Of a stretch of 64,000 bases of DNA, positions 1-21,908 are shown piece by piece; the stretch's first letter is position 1; each line of letters starts with the position of its first letter. This DNA is from Paraspadella gotoi. Taxonomy: Eukaryota > Chaetognatha. A program made the translations under genes and the position numbers. The stretch covers positions 16,364,152 through 16,428,151 of the forward strand of contig CM119270.1 in the NCBI GenBank assembly GCA_051294375.1. The letters are read 5' to 3'. The notes under the pieces are model-generated. The model was not told the DNA's origin. It did not search any database and saw only the letters and a program-made list of their open reading frames with translations.

Positions 1-109
1 AAGTGATAGACAAAAAGCATTGGTCAAGTTCAGGGTTTGAAAAGGGACTGGCCAGGAATAATGGGGATATAATAAGCCTTTCCATTCACCCTGAATGAAC
101 CCAATAAAA

Positions 110-190
110 ACCCTAACCCTAATTAATTTATCTTATTTGTAATCTTGCATCATTTACAGCAGGCCATTTTTTTAGCCCTAACCCTAACCT
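110..190. repeat. Short telomere-like CCCTAA runs
   Basis: Two short runs of CCCTAA (complement TTAGGG), at about 110-124 and 175-190, lie in otherwise AT-rich DNA. They resemble the larger tract at 1440-2190 and bracket the foldback element between them. The hexamer TTAGGG differs from the TTAGG pentamer usual in arthropods. The runs are too short to be a functional telomere by themselves. Confidence 0.6.
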
Positions 191-270
191 TTTATCTCAT
201 GCCAAGCTAAAATCTTAAATCTTAACTCTACAAGGTGACACACAACAGCCTGCCGCTAAAAAAAATCGTC

Positions 271-1415
271 ATTTACAAATTTGTAAATTTTTTTTAATCT
301 GAAAAAGTTTTTCTGTAATAAAAACCTAAATCATTTATATAACCAAATTTTATATTGATTGGTTTTGATTTGACTTGTCACTGAGCAGAGAAAAGTTGCC
401 TTCAAAATTGTGTTTCATTTTAAAACTTTATTTTTTTATTCAATCTGTTTTTCTAACTTTTTAACTATTTTTTTACAAAACTTTATATAAAAAGGTATCA
501 AAATTAATATATTCTGAAAGCTTTTAAAAATATAAAGAGATTGGCATAATTAAAAATACTGTAATATTAAAAATACCTATCTGCTTTAAGATAATTATTA
601 AATTAAAAATTCTTAAAGAGCAGTTTTTGAATAATTATTAAATTATTGTTAGCTATTTAATTTAGTTTTTCTTAAGCTTTTTTATGATACTTATATAAAC
701 AATAATTGGTAAGATCATTATAGTAAGAATAGGTCAGATATTTAAAAAAAATTATTTTAGTATTTTATTATTTCAATTTGGATTCTCTTAATTAAACTAA
801 AGCTGGTTAGGCTTATTTTCAGTTAGAATATTCTTAAATATATCATTTTCTCAAATTTTCAAGAGCTTTCAGAAGATATTAATATTGATACCTTTTTATA
901 TAAAAGTTTTTATTTGGAGAGAAAACAAAAATTTGTTATTTGATAACAATGGTTTTGTTGTTATTTAAATTGGACATTTTTTGACTCTAGGACTTCATAG
1001 TTTTTATTAGCATTAAATTCAAAAACATTTCAGTTTTTAAATATTGAGTTTGTAAATTTAAATGCTGATGAAGACCCGAAAGTTATAGAATCGAAACATA
1101 TCCGATTTAAATAGAAACAAAATTATTGTTGTCAAATAATGAATTTTTGTTTTCTCTCTAAATAATTCAAAAAAACAAAAAAGAAAGGATTAATACAATG
1201 TAAAAGTTTTTTAAAAAATGTTTATAAGTTAGACGATAAAATTGAAAAAAAAAGATTTGTTTTAAAATGAAAGACAATTTTTAAAGCAACTTTTTCCTGG
1301 TGATTATCAAGTCAATCATAACCAATAAATATAAAATTTGGATATATAAATGTTTTAGGTTTTTGCTATAGAAAAATCTTTCAGATTAAAAATATCTTCA
1401 CAAGTTTGCAAATGA
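271..1415. mobile_element. Foldback-type element with long nested inverted repeats
   Basis: Bases 271-440 read almost the same as the reverse complement of about 1250-1415; both contain TTTTAATCTGAAA, ATTTTATATT and TTTCATTTTAAAAC in the same order. A second inner pair is 475-522 against 863-910 (core AAAAAGGTATCAA). A third hairpin pairs 915-960 with 1120-1165 (core GAAAACAAAAATT). The interior is AT-rich with no open frame, so the element would be non-autonomous. Nested inverted arms with no coding capacity suit a foldback or long-TIR MITE-like element. I could not define a target-site duplication. Left and right arms have diverged, so it is not recent. Confidence 0.65.
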
Positions 1416-1439
1416 CAATTTGAAGTTGAGACATGGGGA

Positions 1440-2190
1440 TAAATACATCACCTGCGGGCTCTTCCCTCAAAACTAAACCCTAACCCAAGTTTCCCGTACA
1501 TCTCCATGCCTTTCCCAAGCCTAACCCAGGTCTAGGCCTCCCATACATTTCCATGCCTCAACCCTAACCACCTTCGACTCGCTAACTGTGGTCTTTCCTA
1601 ACCCTAACCCTTACCCGGGCCTCTTGTTTAACTCCATTCCTCTCCCTAATCCTAACCCAGACCCTGTCCTCCAGTACATCTCTGTGCCTAAAACCCTTTG
1701 ATGCATCAACCATCGGCTTTTCCCCTAACCCGAGCCTCTCGTTCAACTCATGCTTTTCTCCCAAATCTAACCCTAACTCGGGCCTGGGCTTCCCATATAT
1801 CTCTGTGCCTTAACCCTAACCCTATCCGCCTTTGATGCATCAACAGTAAGCCTCTCCCCTACCCTAACCCAGGCCTCCCATTCAACTTCATGCCTCTCTC
1901 CTAACCCTAACCTTAACCCAGGACCGGGCTTCCTTATATATTCGTACCTCAACTTTATTCCCTAATATCCATTGCCAATACCTTCCTTAACCCTAATGCC
2001 GGCTTTTTGTTTAAAATTTTACCTTAAAATTGACATTAACCCTAACCATAACCTTAAACTACTTAACTTTAAGCCTAACCTAAATTACTCAACCCTAACC
2101 CTAATTATTACCAACTCAACCTTAACCCTAAACCAAACCAACTCAACCCTAATCTAACCTTAAACTATCTCAACCCTAACCTTAACCATA
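1440..2190. repeat. Degenerate telomere-like/subtelomeric tandem tract
   Basis: CCCTAACCCTAA and close variants occur repeatedly. In the first part they sit inside a degenerate unit of about 130 bp: GATGCATCAAC recurs at 1700 and 1834, with a decayed form near 1571, each followed by a CCTCTC and CCTAACCC block. From about 1975 to 2190 the tract becomes looser CCTAACC/AACCTTAA sequence. The open frames here (for example 1972-2157) are products of the repeat and are not genes. Confidence 0.65.
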
Positions 2191-2199
2191 ATCTGAGTT

Positions 2200-2487
2200 T
2201 TAAGTAAAATCACCATAATAAATAAAAATGTGCTAATCTAATATTAAAATTTAAACAATTAAATTACCAAAAAGTGAGGATGTTACCAAAAAATAAAAAA
2301 AATATTTTGCTTATTATTTTAATATTTTTAAATATAATTTTAATTATATAAATATATTTTTTAATATTAAAATATATTATATATTATAATATAAAATAAA
2401 TATTAATTATAATAAAAATATAAATTATATAATTTAAAGAATATATTATGAATATTTAATTTCTTAAATTTTAATTATATATATAGT
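2200..2487. other. Extremely AT-rich spacer
   Basis: The stretch consists of AT-only or nearly AT-only words (TATATTA, AAATATAATT). I see no gene, splice signal or recognisable repeat family in it. Confidence 0.6.
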
Positions 2488-2665
2488 AATGGAGCCGGAG
2501 TTGGAGCCGGAAGCCGGAGCCGGAGCCGAGTTGAAATTTTTGCTGGAGCCGGAGCTGGAGCCGGAGCGGAAAAAAAATTTTGCTTGGAGCTGGAGCCGGA
2601 GCTGGAGCCGGAAAAAAATTTGGCCTGGAGCTGGAGCCGGAGCCGGAGCCGAGACAAAATTAGGT
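2488..2665. repeat. GGAGCC-based minisatellite
   Basis: Runs of GGAGCC/GGAGCT alternate with AAAAAATTT spacers in about three units of roughly 50 bp. It is open in several frames on both strands because the unit is built of triplets. The matching Glu-Pro and Ala-Pro ORFs are therefore not evidence of a protein. Confidence 0.7.
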
Positions 2666-2895
2666 CGGCTCCACATCCCTGCTCTTAAGTACTAATTATT
2701 GAAAGAATCATAATATATTGGGGAAATTTAAGCGCAGGCATGAAATAAAAGAAACGTCGTTTTCAGCATTTACATTCTTAATACCAGCTCACATGATAAC
2801 ATGATTACACAATTATGAAATGTATACATCATGAAGCAAATAAAAGTCTTTACTTTCTAGCTTCCAATACGCCATGCTCGACGGGCGGCTCCAAC

Positions 2896-5800
2896 CTGTC
2901 GCACATGCTGGAGACAAAGAGTCCAATGGCGATTGCGACCAGGGCTTCCATGACAATAGCTGCTGTTACTGTCCGATAGAGGGCGAGGAGTGATACTGGC
3001 GCAGCATAGAATGTCAACCAAAAAATTACGTTGACGATGACTATGATAGTTAGAAGCACCTGACGCAGAGACGAGACAAGCTTAGTTCCGATATTTATTT
3101 ATCTTTATTATCTTTCCTTAATTGAGAGCAGTTGCAGTTAAAACGTAGTCAAACTCAAAATCTGAGTTAGCAAAAAAAATAAATTAAAATTTCTTTTACC
3201 ATGACACTGCTCTAAGCGACACTTTTATTATTTTCAACCAACCTCTATGGTGAAAAAAACGGCGATTGCAAAGTAGTATATAGGAATAGGGTATAAGTTG
3301 CTTGCGGAGTCACGTTGAATCGCCTCCGAATCATTAGGGATGACAATCGTTAGCAAAATCACCGTGCTGGAATTGTTGGAAAAACAAATTCACGGCGAAT
3401 GAATTTTCATAACGAGCCTCTTATAAAGAATTAACTGATAACCTGACAATTAGTTTGGCATATTTATATTATCTATTCATATCTAAATAATTCCTAATTT
3501 ATAATGATGTCGATATGATGCGTTGTGATGCCAGTTGTGTGGGATAACTCTAAGGTTGCCCTGTATCACTGGACGGATTAATTTTTCTGTAGATATTGTC
3601 AAAACATATACCATTGTGAAATTTGGATGGCGAGTAAGGATGCAAAGCCATTTTACTAGAATGGGAGGTTTCTGCTACATGAAACGTAATCATATCAGAT
3701 CTGTGGGGCGTCATGTTTGTAAATAGACTAAAACACGATATTATGGCAACAGCCGGGTTGCCTGTGATGCCCATTGGGATGGGGCATCTCACTGTTGGCT
3801 TTGGGGGCTTCCGACCCTCAGTGACGCCTCCAGTCACTGGCGCGGTTACCCAAGGACGGTCTCGCTTTGCCAACGCAGAGGGAAGTCGTTAGGACTGTGG
3901 TTGGAACACTACGCCTGGGATGGTGTGTTCCCCCTCTGAGCCAATGGAATTGGCTGAAGGATGGTGGACGTGAGGCGGTGCGAATATACCACCACAATAT
4001 TCGATTTAAAATTACTCGGGATTATTAATTATATTTAGCACCTCAACGGACGCGTCAAGTCGGTATCTACACTGTGCTCCACCTGTGAAGAGGTAAAAAG
4101 GCGAGAATAAAGATGAGGCCGACTGTGTTATTTCTCGACGATTGCTTGTCAAAGTCGATGCCGTGGTAAAGAATCCCAATACAAAAACTGACGATGACAA
4201 GCCCGATGAATCGCACAAAGAAGGATGCTGGATTGCGAATGGCATTCTTTAGTTGTCGATCAAATATGAGACGGAACTGTCGAGTAAAAAAAAAATTGAA
4301 AAAAAAACAAAAAAAAAAAACAAAAAAACGATTCTTTGATACATTATTATCATCGTCATTCGATTTATAATTTAATCAATTAAATTTATGCCTGCGTAAA
4401 GCCGTGTCCCAACGAAACCAAAATGCACTCCATTTCTTGCGCTTTCTCCATGAATTTATCGGACTGAGGATGTGACTCCAACGTCCGGATTATATTTTTC
4501 ACTTCATCTTCTTTCCCACTCGCGGCGAAGGCTCTGGCGATTTTATCGATGCGTCGAAGACAGTGTTCTTGAAAACCCGGCACCATCGAGAGCGTCAAAG
4601 TGTAGTGGTCGGCCGGGTTGTAATTCGTTGGGCAAGGAAAGCCCGCCGCTACAAATATCTGATTAAAAAGGGCGATGGTTTCAATCTTATTTCGTTTTTA
4701 ATCGTAAAGAAGAAGGATAAACATGGAGTAAAACCTTTGTTTCTACCTATATCATATAGTTTTTTATACACTATTAGCTTAAAAAGTATCAAATTCACGT
4801 TCTTTTTAATACAAAACCACCAAAAATGCTCACATCATAGCAATCCGAAGATTTTCCGATGAATACGCACTTCCCGTTTGCCATGAGACAAATGTCATCA
4901 AAAAGCTCAAATATCTCAGATGACGGTTGATGGATTGTGCAGATAATTGTCCGCCCATGGCTCGCGTAATTCTAGCAAGATCAGGGGTTGCGTGAAGAAC
5001 CATGCTCAAACCATGCTCATTGTGCACTTTGATTTTATTCCCAAAGGCAAAGGTAGATGGGACAAATACATACGACTTCCGAGGGTGCCGGGCATCACGG
5101 GGGTGAATTTACTAATTGTGAAATATTCTTCAAATAGGAAGTCTGTTCCTGTCACCCTCCACCTTGAGCCTCTCGACGAGACTCCGCGCGAGGTACGAGT
5201 CAAGACCGGAAGTGGGTTCGTCGCAAAAGATGAGGATGGAGCGATCGATGACCTCAGTGGCGAAGGATAGACGCCGCATCTCCCCGCCGGAGATTCCCTT
5301 CAACGTCCCGGGAATCCCGATGTGCGTGTTTTGACAGGAGGTCAGCCCCATTTCAAAGATGAGGCGATTCACGTTGATTTCGCGAGCTTTGCGCGGAAGT
5401 TTCTTCGCGAAAGGAAGGGGGGAGAGAAAATTTGTGTAGATTTTTAAAAATTATCACTATGTGGGACAAATTGGGACATATTGTTTTAAATCTATATAAT
5501 TCGGTTTTCATCAAGACCGATGTTGCAATCTAGAGTAAGTTAGTCCTGTCATTCTGTCTGTCTGTCAGTGTATCTGTCGTCCATTCCGACAAATAAGGTT
5601 AATTATTAGTTTAAGGATATAGGTAACCCCCATTTGAATGTATCCGTTGTTTGACCAAAATATATATTTTTCCACTACCTTTAATCGCAGCGCTGAATGG
5701 AAGCACAGATGCTCCCGAACTGTGAGGCAACCGAAAAAGATGTCCTTTTGTGGAACATAGGCGGAGATGTCACTCATGATTTTGCGGTTCACCTTGTGGC

Positions 5801-6713
5801 CATTGACTCTCACGGATCCTAGGATACAATCAGGTAAAGTTTTGATCAAAAGCTAGCAACGTTTTGTTGGATTATCTTTTTATCTTGTAAACAGTAAACA
5901 GTAAACAGTCAGAAAGCCCATCATAACCTATCCGTTTTCCAAAGTCATCGGCTGATCATGATTATCTATGAAATGAATGGACTTTAGTGCCACACAGGCG
6001 GGACAAATTACCCCAAGTTTCAGAAAATCAGCTCTCACTGTGGTCCGCCATAAGAGTTAACGTCCCGTTCCATTCACTAGCAAAGCCACCAATGAGTTTC
6101 AAACCCAAGACCACTTGGTGGAAAAACATAATCAAGAATTAGTGTACCAAGTTCTCCTCATACCCTTGATATTGAGTCCGCCCATTTTTCGAAAAGTCAG
6201 CACATTCATCAGCGTCGTCTTCCCCGCTCCAGAAGCGCCCATCAACCCCATCAGTTTTCCGGGTAAAACGACGCCGTTGACGTCCCTGAAAATTAAAGTT
6301 AGGCGCGGTCGAATGATCCACCACAAAAACCGTAAAGGTCACGCCAATTACTCGAGGATCTTAGTTGGTTCCTTTTTTTTTCTCCCCTTCGACTTCGGGG
6401 TAGCGCTGATGTTTGACCACGAGAGAGTGAGACGATACTTTTCCGGGACGCCAGTCTGCGTCAACAGGGAGTTCTTGAAAACGCCGGAGATGGGCTTGAC
6501 TCGGGCCAAGGGCGTGTCATTGGGGTTGATGGCGGAATATTGAGAGGAGACTTTGAACAAATCGGTTTTGCTAACATTGGCGCTGGCAGGGTCGGCGGCA
6601 TTTACGTCGGCAGGGTCGGTGGCAGTGTCGGTGAAGTTTCGGTAGGAAGGGTCGGTATATTTTGAGCTGGCAGAGTCGATGTGCGGAGTTTCAATTTCAG
6701 GTCTATTGGTTCC
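2896..6713 (-). CDS. ABCG (White-like) half-transporter, partial at both ends
   Basis: This is an ATP-binding cassette half-transporter of subfamily G, the family that moves pigment precursors, sterols and other small molecules across membranes as dimers. Exons in transcript order are 6713-6352, 6285-6164, 5818-5679, 5402-5163, 4971-4834, 4685-4392, 4276-4083, 3366-3243 and 3059-2896. All phases join, giving 592 residues. Walker [10 protein letters not shown] is at 137-145, the Q-loop YVPQKD follows, the signature ISGGE is at 245-249, Walker [13 protein letters not shown] is near 267-278, and the H-loop TIHQPSSE has its His at 302. [11 protein letters not shown] links to the membrane domain, as in White. 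About four membrane segments are present; TM5, the large outer loop, TM6 and the stop are missing. No start Met was found upstream of 6713. Reading through 2896 would instead stop at 2850. The intron at 4391-4277 has a GC donor. Confidence 0.88.
3367..4082. other. Longest ABCG intron, with a mixed-composition block
   Basis: Most of this 716-base intron is AT-rich. Bases about 3740-3960 are distinctly GC-richer and include a perfect small hairpin, AGCCAAT-gga-ATTGGCT, near 3939-3957. The block may be an inserted short repeat. I saw no second copy in the window. Confidence 0.4.
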
Positions 6714-6751
6714 CTGCAGAAGAGAACAGCTTTGGGTTTACAGTCCGAACT

Positions 6752-6772
6752 CTCTCTCTCTCTCTCTCTCTC

Positions 6773-6816
<44 letters not shown>

Positions 6817-6872
6817 CTCTCTTCATCTCTCTCTCTCTCTCTCTTCTCTTCTCTCTCTCTCTCTCTCTCTCC
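6752..6872. repeat. CT microsatellite upstream of the ABCG exons
   Basis: An interrupted (CT)n tract of about 120 bases lies 40 bases upstream of the first recognised ABCG exon, in transcript direction. The Ser-Leu frames across it are repeat products. Confidence 0.85.
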
Positions 6873-7429
6873 CTGTTTACCGTCATTTTCTGCCTCCATT
6901 CTTTGGTTTCCACGGAGAAAAGATTACCACGTTCAAACTATCGCGTCGTAACCAAGTTAGATTTTAAATTCGTATCACAGTAAAGTAAAGTAAATCCATT
7001 ATTTATTCATTTAATTAACAACGTAGTTTTTCGAAGTTTCTTCAACTCAAAATAGTTTTATCAATTAATGCAGAGTCAAAATTTATTGTACGCCGACGCT
7101 GCCGACATAACTCGGACTTTAACCTTTGTTCATTGAGTCTAAATTTTTTTTCCCCCATCTCCTCCTTTGGCGCCAATGTCCAAAGCTTTTCTGCACCTTC
7201 GTTCGTCAGTTACAACAGTAAGATGTTTGGAAATTGTATTGGAATTTCCGTCATCAAATTATTTCTCGTTACATTTGAGAAAAAATAGGGTTGTTGCTTT
7301 CTCTCCCGAGTCTTCCTGGTTTCTCGTCGTCGTCGTCGTCGTCGTCGTCTTCGTATTCGTCATCGTTTGTCATTCTTTGACGTTTCCACGACGGGGCGCC
7401 TTGATGTTTCTGTGTCACTGGCAACGTCT

Positions 7430-7463
<34 letters not shown>

Positions 7464-8345
7464 TCCGTTCGTCGTCGTTTTATTCGACATAATTTTTTTC
7501 CCGTATTCTATTTCTTTTCAGAGAGTCCGTCGAAATACTAATCTTGAATATACTAATTTTACTACTTATTACAGTTACAGTCATGCTCTGGTGTAGAAAT
7601 AACTTTAGTAAACTTTACTTAAGTCAGCTTCTTACTCTTTCACTTTTTCCTCGTTTTCTCTTTTCCGTTTAATTTATTTTCTTTCTTCTCTACTACCACT
7701 ATCTCTACTATACTCTGTTTCACCCCTTTTTCCTTCTACTTCTGTTTTGTATATTTTCTTATTTACTTTTCTCTATCTGGTCAAGTCTACTGTATCTATC
7801 TATATCTATCTATCTCTCTCCTCTCCCAATGTCCGCATTTCCATCTTCTTTTTTTCCTTTTTCTTCATCTCTTTCTTCTCCACTTCTCTTTCCTTCTTTC
7901 TCTCTCAATCTTCTTTCTTCCTATATTTGAAAGAGAGAAGAAAAAAAAGTTTCCCTTTGTTTTTCCTTCCTTTTTCTCTTCTTTACGATTTCCGCCTCGA
8001 ATGAAATCATTAACCTTTTTTCCAGCCTTTGGAAGTTGAAGAGGAAAAAAAGGGGAGGGAGAGGGAGGAAGGGAGGAGAAAGGAGACAGGGGGAGGAATG
8101 GGGGAGGAAGAGAGGAAGGGGAAAGAAGGGAGAGAAGATGAAAGTATGGGAGGAAGAAGTGCAAGAGGAGTGCAAGAGAGGGTATGTCAGGGAAAGGTGA
8201 AGAAAGGGAGAGGAAGTGAGGGAGAAGGAAAAAGAGGTAGGAAGAGAGAGGAAGAGGAAGGGAGGAAGAGAAAGGAAAGGTGGGAGGAAAGGGAGGATAG
8301 GAAGACAAGATTGAGATATACAGAGGTAGGACGAGGTGAGTATAT
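6873..8345. other. Low-complexity region upstream of ABCG
   Basis: Contains (CGT)n runs near 7325-7350 and 7423-7480, a pyrimidine-rich stretch at about 7620-7935 and a purine-rich GGAGG/GAAGA stretch at about 8038-8320. A minus-strand frame starting with ATG at 7490 (73 codons, Thr- and Asp-rich) could in principle hold an ABCG first exon, but it is mostly triplet repeat and no donor fits the phase. No gene is supported. Confidence 0.4.
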
Positions 8346-8437
8346 AAAAAAAAGCCTGTCCTAAGTCAGGGGCAAGATAGCTTATTTATTAAATTAATGG
8401 ATAATTATTATTTTGGTCGTACCAATTTCATATAAGG
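8346..8437 (+). repeat. Copy of dispersed hairpin-ended repeat
   Basis: Reads CCTGTCC, AAGTCAGGGGCAAGATAGC, TTATTTATTAAAT, then a TTGGT..GTACCAATTTCATA end. Better copies are at 28146-28259 (+), 39886-39985 (-) and 56843-56938 (-). Confidence 0.65.
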
Positions 8438-8508
8438 GCGAAGAGAAAATGAAAGCGTTCATACCTCATTTTTAAAATCGTCTGCAAACGTTCATCTGCG
8501 ATTCTTGG

Positions 8509-8719
8509 NNNNNNNNNNNNNNNNNNNNNNNNNNNNNNNNNNNNNNNNNNNNNNNNNNNNNNNNNNNNNNNNNNNNNNNNNNNNNNNNNNNNNNNNNNNN
8601 NNNNNNNNNNNNNNNNNNNNNNNNNNNNNNNNNNNNNNNNNNNNNNNNNNNNNNNNNNNNNNNNNNNNNNNNNNNNNNNNNNNNNNNNNNNNNNNNNNNN
8701 NNNNNNNNNNNNNNNNNNN
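8509..8719. other. Assembly gap (211 N)
   Basis: Run of N. Confidence 1.
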
Positions 8720-8841
8720 GACAAGCAGAAAAATAGGGGAGATTCAATGAAGAGTAAAAGATCTGAACCTTGAAAGATTTTTCTCATACGATGTATTTAA
8801 TTTTTTTTTTATTTCAAAAAATTTCGATATCTGGCAGCAAA

Positions 8842-9130
8842 NNNNNNNNNNNNNNNNNNNNNNNNNNNNNNNNNNNNNNNNNNNNNNNNNNNNNNNNNNN
8901 NNNNNNNNNNNNNNNNNNNNNNNNNNNNNNNNNNNNNNNNNNNNNNNNNNNNNNNNNNNNNNNNNNNNNNNNNNNNNNNNNNNNNNNNNNNNNNNNNNNN
9001 NNNNNNNNNNNNNNNNNNNNNNNNNNNNNNNNNNNNNNNNNNNNNNNNNNNNNNNNNNNNNNNNNNNNNNNNNNNNNNNNNNNNNNNNNNNNNNNNNNNN
9101 NNNNNNNNNNNNNNNNNNNNNNNNNNNNNN
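8842..9130. other. Assembly gap (289 N)
   Basis: Run of N. Only 122 bases of sequence separate it from the previous gap. Confidence 1.
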
Positions 9131-9296
9131 AATAAAAAAAAAAATTCTTGATAGAATTTTATTGTTGCTGATGTAATTGTAATGAATAATATTAAAAGAG
9201 ACCAAACATGGTTTTAATTTAATCTAACGCGATGCCTTTTTTAGTCGAGACGCCCTTTAATCTCTGGATCTTATAAATTTGTGGAGGGGGTTCATG

Positions 9297-9343
<47 letters not shown>

Positions 9344-10521
9344 TCCCACTCCCACTCCCTCCCGTTGAATTAGTCTTCGAATCAAAGTTGAATTTCAGAT
9401 CCAGAAAAGTATTGATTTTTTTTTCTCAACTCGAAATCCAGAATTGAGTTGTTGTTTTTCCGATTCGTGAGTCGAATCAGAAAAGCGAAAATAAAAAAAA
9501 TCGATATTTCGTTTAGTGAACAAAAAAAAAATGATGAAGAAAACAATTTGATTTGATAAGAATAAAGTTTTGCTTCTGAAAAGTTTTCAAATTAATTATT
9601 GATCTCATTGGTCATAATTTGGATTATTTTATCTTATTTTATTCATGGAGATAATTTAAATGCAACATTGTTATTATATTTTCGAAAATTTTTGTGAAGA
9701 TTGAGAAAATCAGTGTATGATATTATAAATATTTTATTATTTACTTTATTGTTTCTTTCTTACTCAATCAAATCCAAAAGCAAAAAAAAAAAAAAAAACT
9801 CTAGTCGTTTTATTTACATTTATTCAGTCATGAAGTTGTAAATAAATAGATGAATCCAAGTGTAAATTATTGATTCAATGATACAACCAAGTGATACGTT
9901 TAATTTAGACATGGGTATAAAAAAAAACTTTTGGTGGGCTAAAAAACGTAACAAAGTCAAAGGAAGAAACGATTGGGATGTTATCCTTTGTCTAGACAGT
10001 CGATTAAATTGCACAGCACTCTGGTATCTAGCGATCTGTTTTGTATTTTTATATCAGAACCTAAAAGGAGTAGTATAACTACTTCTAAGTAATTTAATCC
10101 CGAAACTTGGCCAAAGATAGGGAAAATTTAACGTTAAAACGCAGACTAGAATAAGACACTCGATCAAAAAAAAAGCCCTTCGCTAATTTTGAAATTGCGG
10201 AACTTTTTGTGATTAAATTTTTGTTTCCATTTTGACAGAGAGAACAATATATATATATAACTTAGCATCGTTATTTAGACTTTGGTATTATTTTGATATA
10301 TATATATTTTTTTTGAGAAGTCGTCAAAACCAGTCTAAAATAGCTACGAAATTAAAAAAAAAAAAAAACCTAAGCAACGACTAAAAACAAAGATTTTACA
10401 AAAAAAAAAAGAACAAATAATTTAACGATTAGTTTAAAAAAAAAAAACTAACTAAAATAATCATTATTCATTAGCAGGAGTCTTCGATAGATTAGCGACT
10501 CTTCCCTCGAGAGAAACGAAT
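9131..10521. other. Intergenic AT-rich DNA downstream of SERCA
   Basis: Holds a CT microsatellite at 9300-9339, several poly-A/poly-T runs and AT-rich sequence. The SERCA 3' UTR must lie at its right edge, but no canonical AATAAA is visible on the minus strand within about 100 bases of the stop. No gene is seen. Confidence 0.5.
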
Positions 10522-21264
<10,743 letters not shown>

Positions 21265-21471
21265 ATGCCTTTGAAGCCCTTCTCTTTTCAGAGTTCAGCA
21301 ATCGGCATACCTGGAGGATCTTTCTTCGGCGACGTCGAAAAAAAAATCCAGGATCGGTTCGAGGATCCACCGTCGACTGAATCCACCAAGGAGAAGACGA
21401 TGATGATGACCCTCAACGACGAACGACGAACGACGACGACGACGACGACGGGACGACGATGGTGGGGATGA
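21265..21471 (+). other. Candidate plus-strand exon, head-to-head with SERCA
   Basis: A 68-codon frame starts at ATG 21265. A strong acceptor (TTCTCTTTTCAG) also lies inside it, ending at 21291. The first 45 residues look protein-like (for example SFFGDVEKKIQDRFEDP). The end degenerates into an ACG repeat coding poly-Thr. I do not recognise a family. Confidence 0.2.
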
Positions 21472-21529
21472 TTATGGTGGATGAGAACGATGAAGAGGAG
21501 CGTGAAGAGGTGGTCTGTTCGGCCTGCTT

Positions 21530-21562
21530 CTCTCTCTCTCTCTCTCATTCTCTTCTTTCTCT

Positions 21563-21617
<55 letters not shown>
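21530..21617. repeat. CT microsatellite
   Basis: Interrupted (CT)n tract. It could serve as a polypyrimidine tract for the candidate exon that follows. Confidence 0.9.
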
Positions 21618-21620
<3 letters not shown>

Positions 21621-21634
21621 GGGCCCGGATTGAG

Positions 21635-21701
21635 GATCTGCAAAGAGCCTTGGACGTTGAAGACCCGAGCGACGATGAGCTTCGGCAACGTTGCAGTAAC
21701 A
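21635..21701 (+). other. Candidate small plus-strand exon
   Basis: Preceded by the long CT tract and ATTGAG, and followed by a GTATAA donor. The open frame reads DLQRALDVEDPSDDELRQRC, acidic and non-repetitive. Reading through gives a Gln-rich tail and a stop near 21765. No family recognised. Confidence 0.25.
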
Positions 21702-21849
21702 GTATAAGCTGGCAGCAGCAGCAACGGCAGCAACAAGCGAGGTTCGGTGAAGCGATCGGCTGCTGATTTTCGGATGTTGACCTGTGAAAAAAAAACTTTT
21801 ATGAGAAAAAGAGAGAGCGAGAAACTGAAATAGATAGGGGGAGAACGAG

Positions 21850-21851
21850 AG

Positions 21852-21905
<54 letters not shown>
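21850..21905. repeat. GA microsatellite
   Basis: About 55 bases of (GA)n. Confidence 0.9.

Positions 21906-21908
<3 letters not shown>

Noticed and set aside
1972-2157. Asn/Leu/Thr-rich ORF
   Set aside because: It is translated telomere-like CCCTAA sequence.
6662-6983. Several 90-103-codon Ser/Leu frames on the plus strand and an Arg/Glu frame on the minus strand
   Set aside because: They run through a CT microsatellite; all frames of (CT)n are open, so length is meaningless.
7269-7490. Thr/Asp-rich frame as a possible first ABCG exon
   Set aside because: Mostly CGT triplet repeat, and no donor was found in a phase that joins the exon at 6713.
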